Of a stretch of DNA of 14,111 nt, positions 13,892 through 14,111 are shown piece after piece (the first letter of the stretch is position 1; every line of letters starts with the position of its first letter). The notes under the pieces are model-generated. The model was not told the DNA's origin. It worked only from the letters and a program-made list of their open reading frames with translations, and did no database searches. The DNA is from Bacteriovoracaceae bacterium UBA2394 (lineage in GTDB: Bacteria > Bdellovibrionota > UBA2394), in the NCBI GenBank assembly GCA_002343335.1, contig DDSI01000157.1, positions 1 to 14,111 of the forward strand, written 5' to 3'. A program made the translations under genes and the position numbers.

Positions 13892-14111
13892 GAAGGCAGA
13901 GGATGACTTCGATCCGCGCTGTGATTCAAACGCCAAAGTAAGACGAAATTGATGGCGGAATGCATGAGCGCCAAGAGAAGCAATGAACCAGAATTCTTAA
14001 AAATGAGTCCAAAGACGATGCTGATAGCAAAGCTCGTCACGCTCCAAAACCAAAGTGTTCGTTCCGGAAGAAAATGAGATAGTCCAAAAACGATCGAGGT
14101 GAGGATGATGC
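13885..14111 (-). CDS. CPBP family intramembrane metalloprotease, C-terminal part (partial)
   Basis: Reading the minus strand from the window edge, an open frame of 74 codons ends at a stop complementary to 13885-13887. It is strongly hydrophobic and carries the last two motifs of CPBP (CAAX/Abi) intramembrane proteases: FGLSH (FxxxH, visible residues 8-12) and HSAIN (HxxxN, residues 50-54), set in transmembrane helices. The first motif (EExxxR) would lie beyond the window. The tail after the last helix (LNHSADRSHPLPSL) is short and polar. Roles in this family range from CAAX-type processing to bacteriocin immunity and membrane-protein cleavage; nothing here decides among them. It converges on the GH15 gene with seven bases between the coding regions. 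Confidence 0.7.
   Translation of the reverse strand, partial: IILTSIVFGLSHFLPERTLWFWSVTSFAISIVFGLIFKNSGSLLLLALMHSAINFVLLWRLNHSADRSHPLPSL

Overview
This is chromosomal DNA, probably from a Bdellovibrionota (Bdellovibrio-like) bacterium or a near relative. The main clue is a TIGR02147/DUF4423 protein, a family I know mainly from Bdellovibrionota and Fibrobacter, placed at the head of a string of exported proteins of unknown function. No RNA gene, insertion sequence, CRISPR array or phage gene was seen. The assignment is inferred, because no taxonomic marker gene is present.

Layout. (1) 1-1122: the 3' end of a large gene with five FG-GAP/VCBS calcium-loop repeats and a C-terminus that matches the flagellin C-terminal domain. 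(2) 1232-1756: a small exported protein with eight cysteines. (3) 1809-2645: a membrane protein whose C-terminus resembles the ribosomal L7/L12 C-terminal motif. (4) 2647-3594 on the minus strand: an exported HExxH metalloprotease-like protein, divergent from the next block. A perfect 7-bp inverted repeat lies just upstream of its likely start. (5) 3678-9231: a tight five-gene operon made of a TIGR02147 regulator-like protein and four consecutive exported proteins. The last two are tandem paralogues with a strongly conserved N-terminal domain and a strongly diverged C-terminal part. The first exported protein may be a distant third member of that family. (6) 9301-10296: a cytosolic protein with about six EF-hand units, built by internal duplication. 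(7) 10401-10682: an HU/IHF-type nucleoid protein. (8) 10728-13877: an M20 dipeptidase and a GH15 glycoside hydrolase, probably co-transcribed. (9) 13885 to the window end on the minus strand: the C-terminal part of a CPBP intramembrane protease.

How the parts may work together. Block 5 is the best candidate for an undescribed system. A cytoplasmic regulator is translationally coupled (ATGA overlap) to secreted proteins with no recognised enzymatic domain, and two of these keep an 83%-identical module while the rest of the protein diverges. The FG-GAP/flagellin hybrid in block 1 is the most striking single architecture. Blocks 6-9 look like ordinary housekeeping and metabolic genes, apart from the EF-hand protein.
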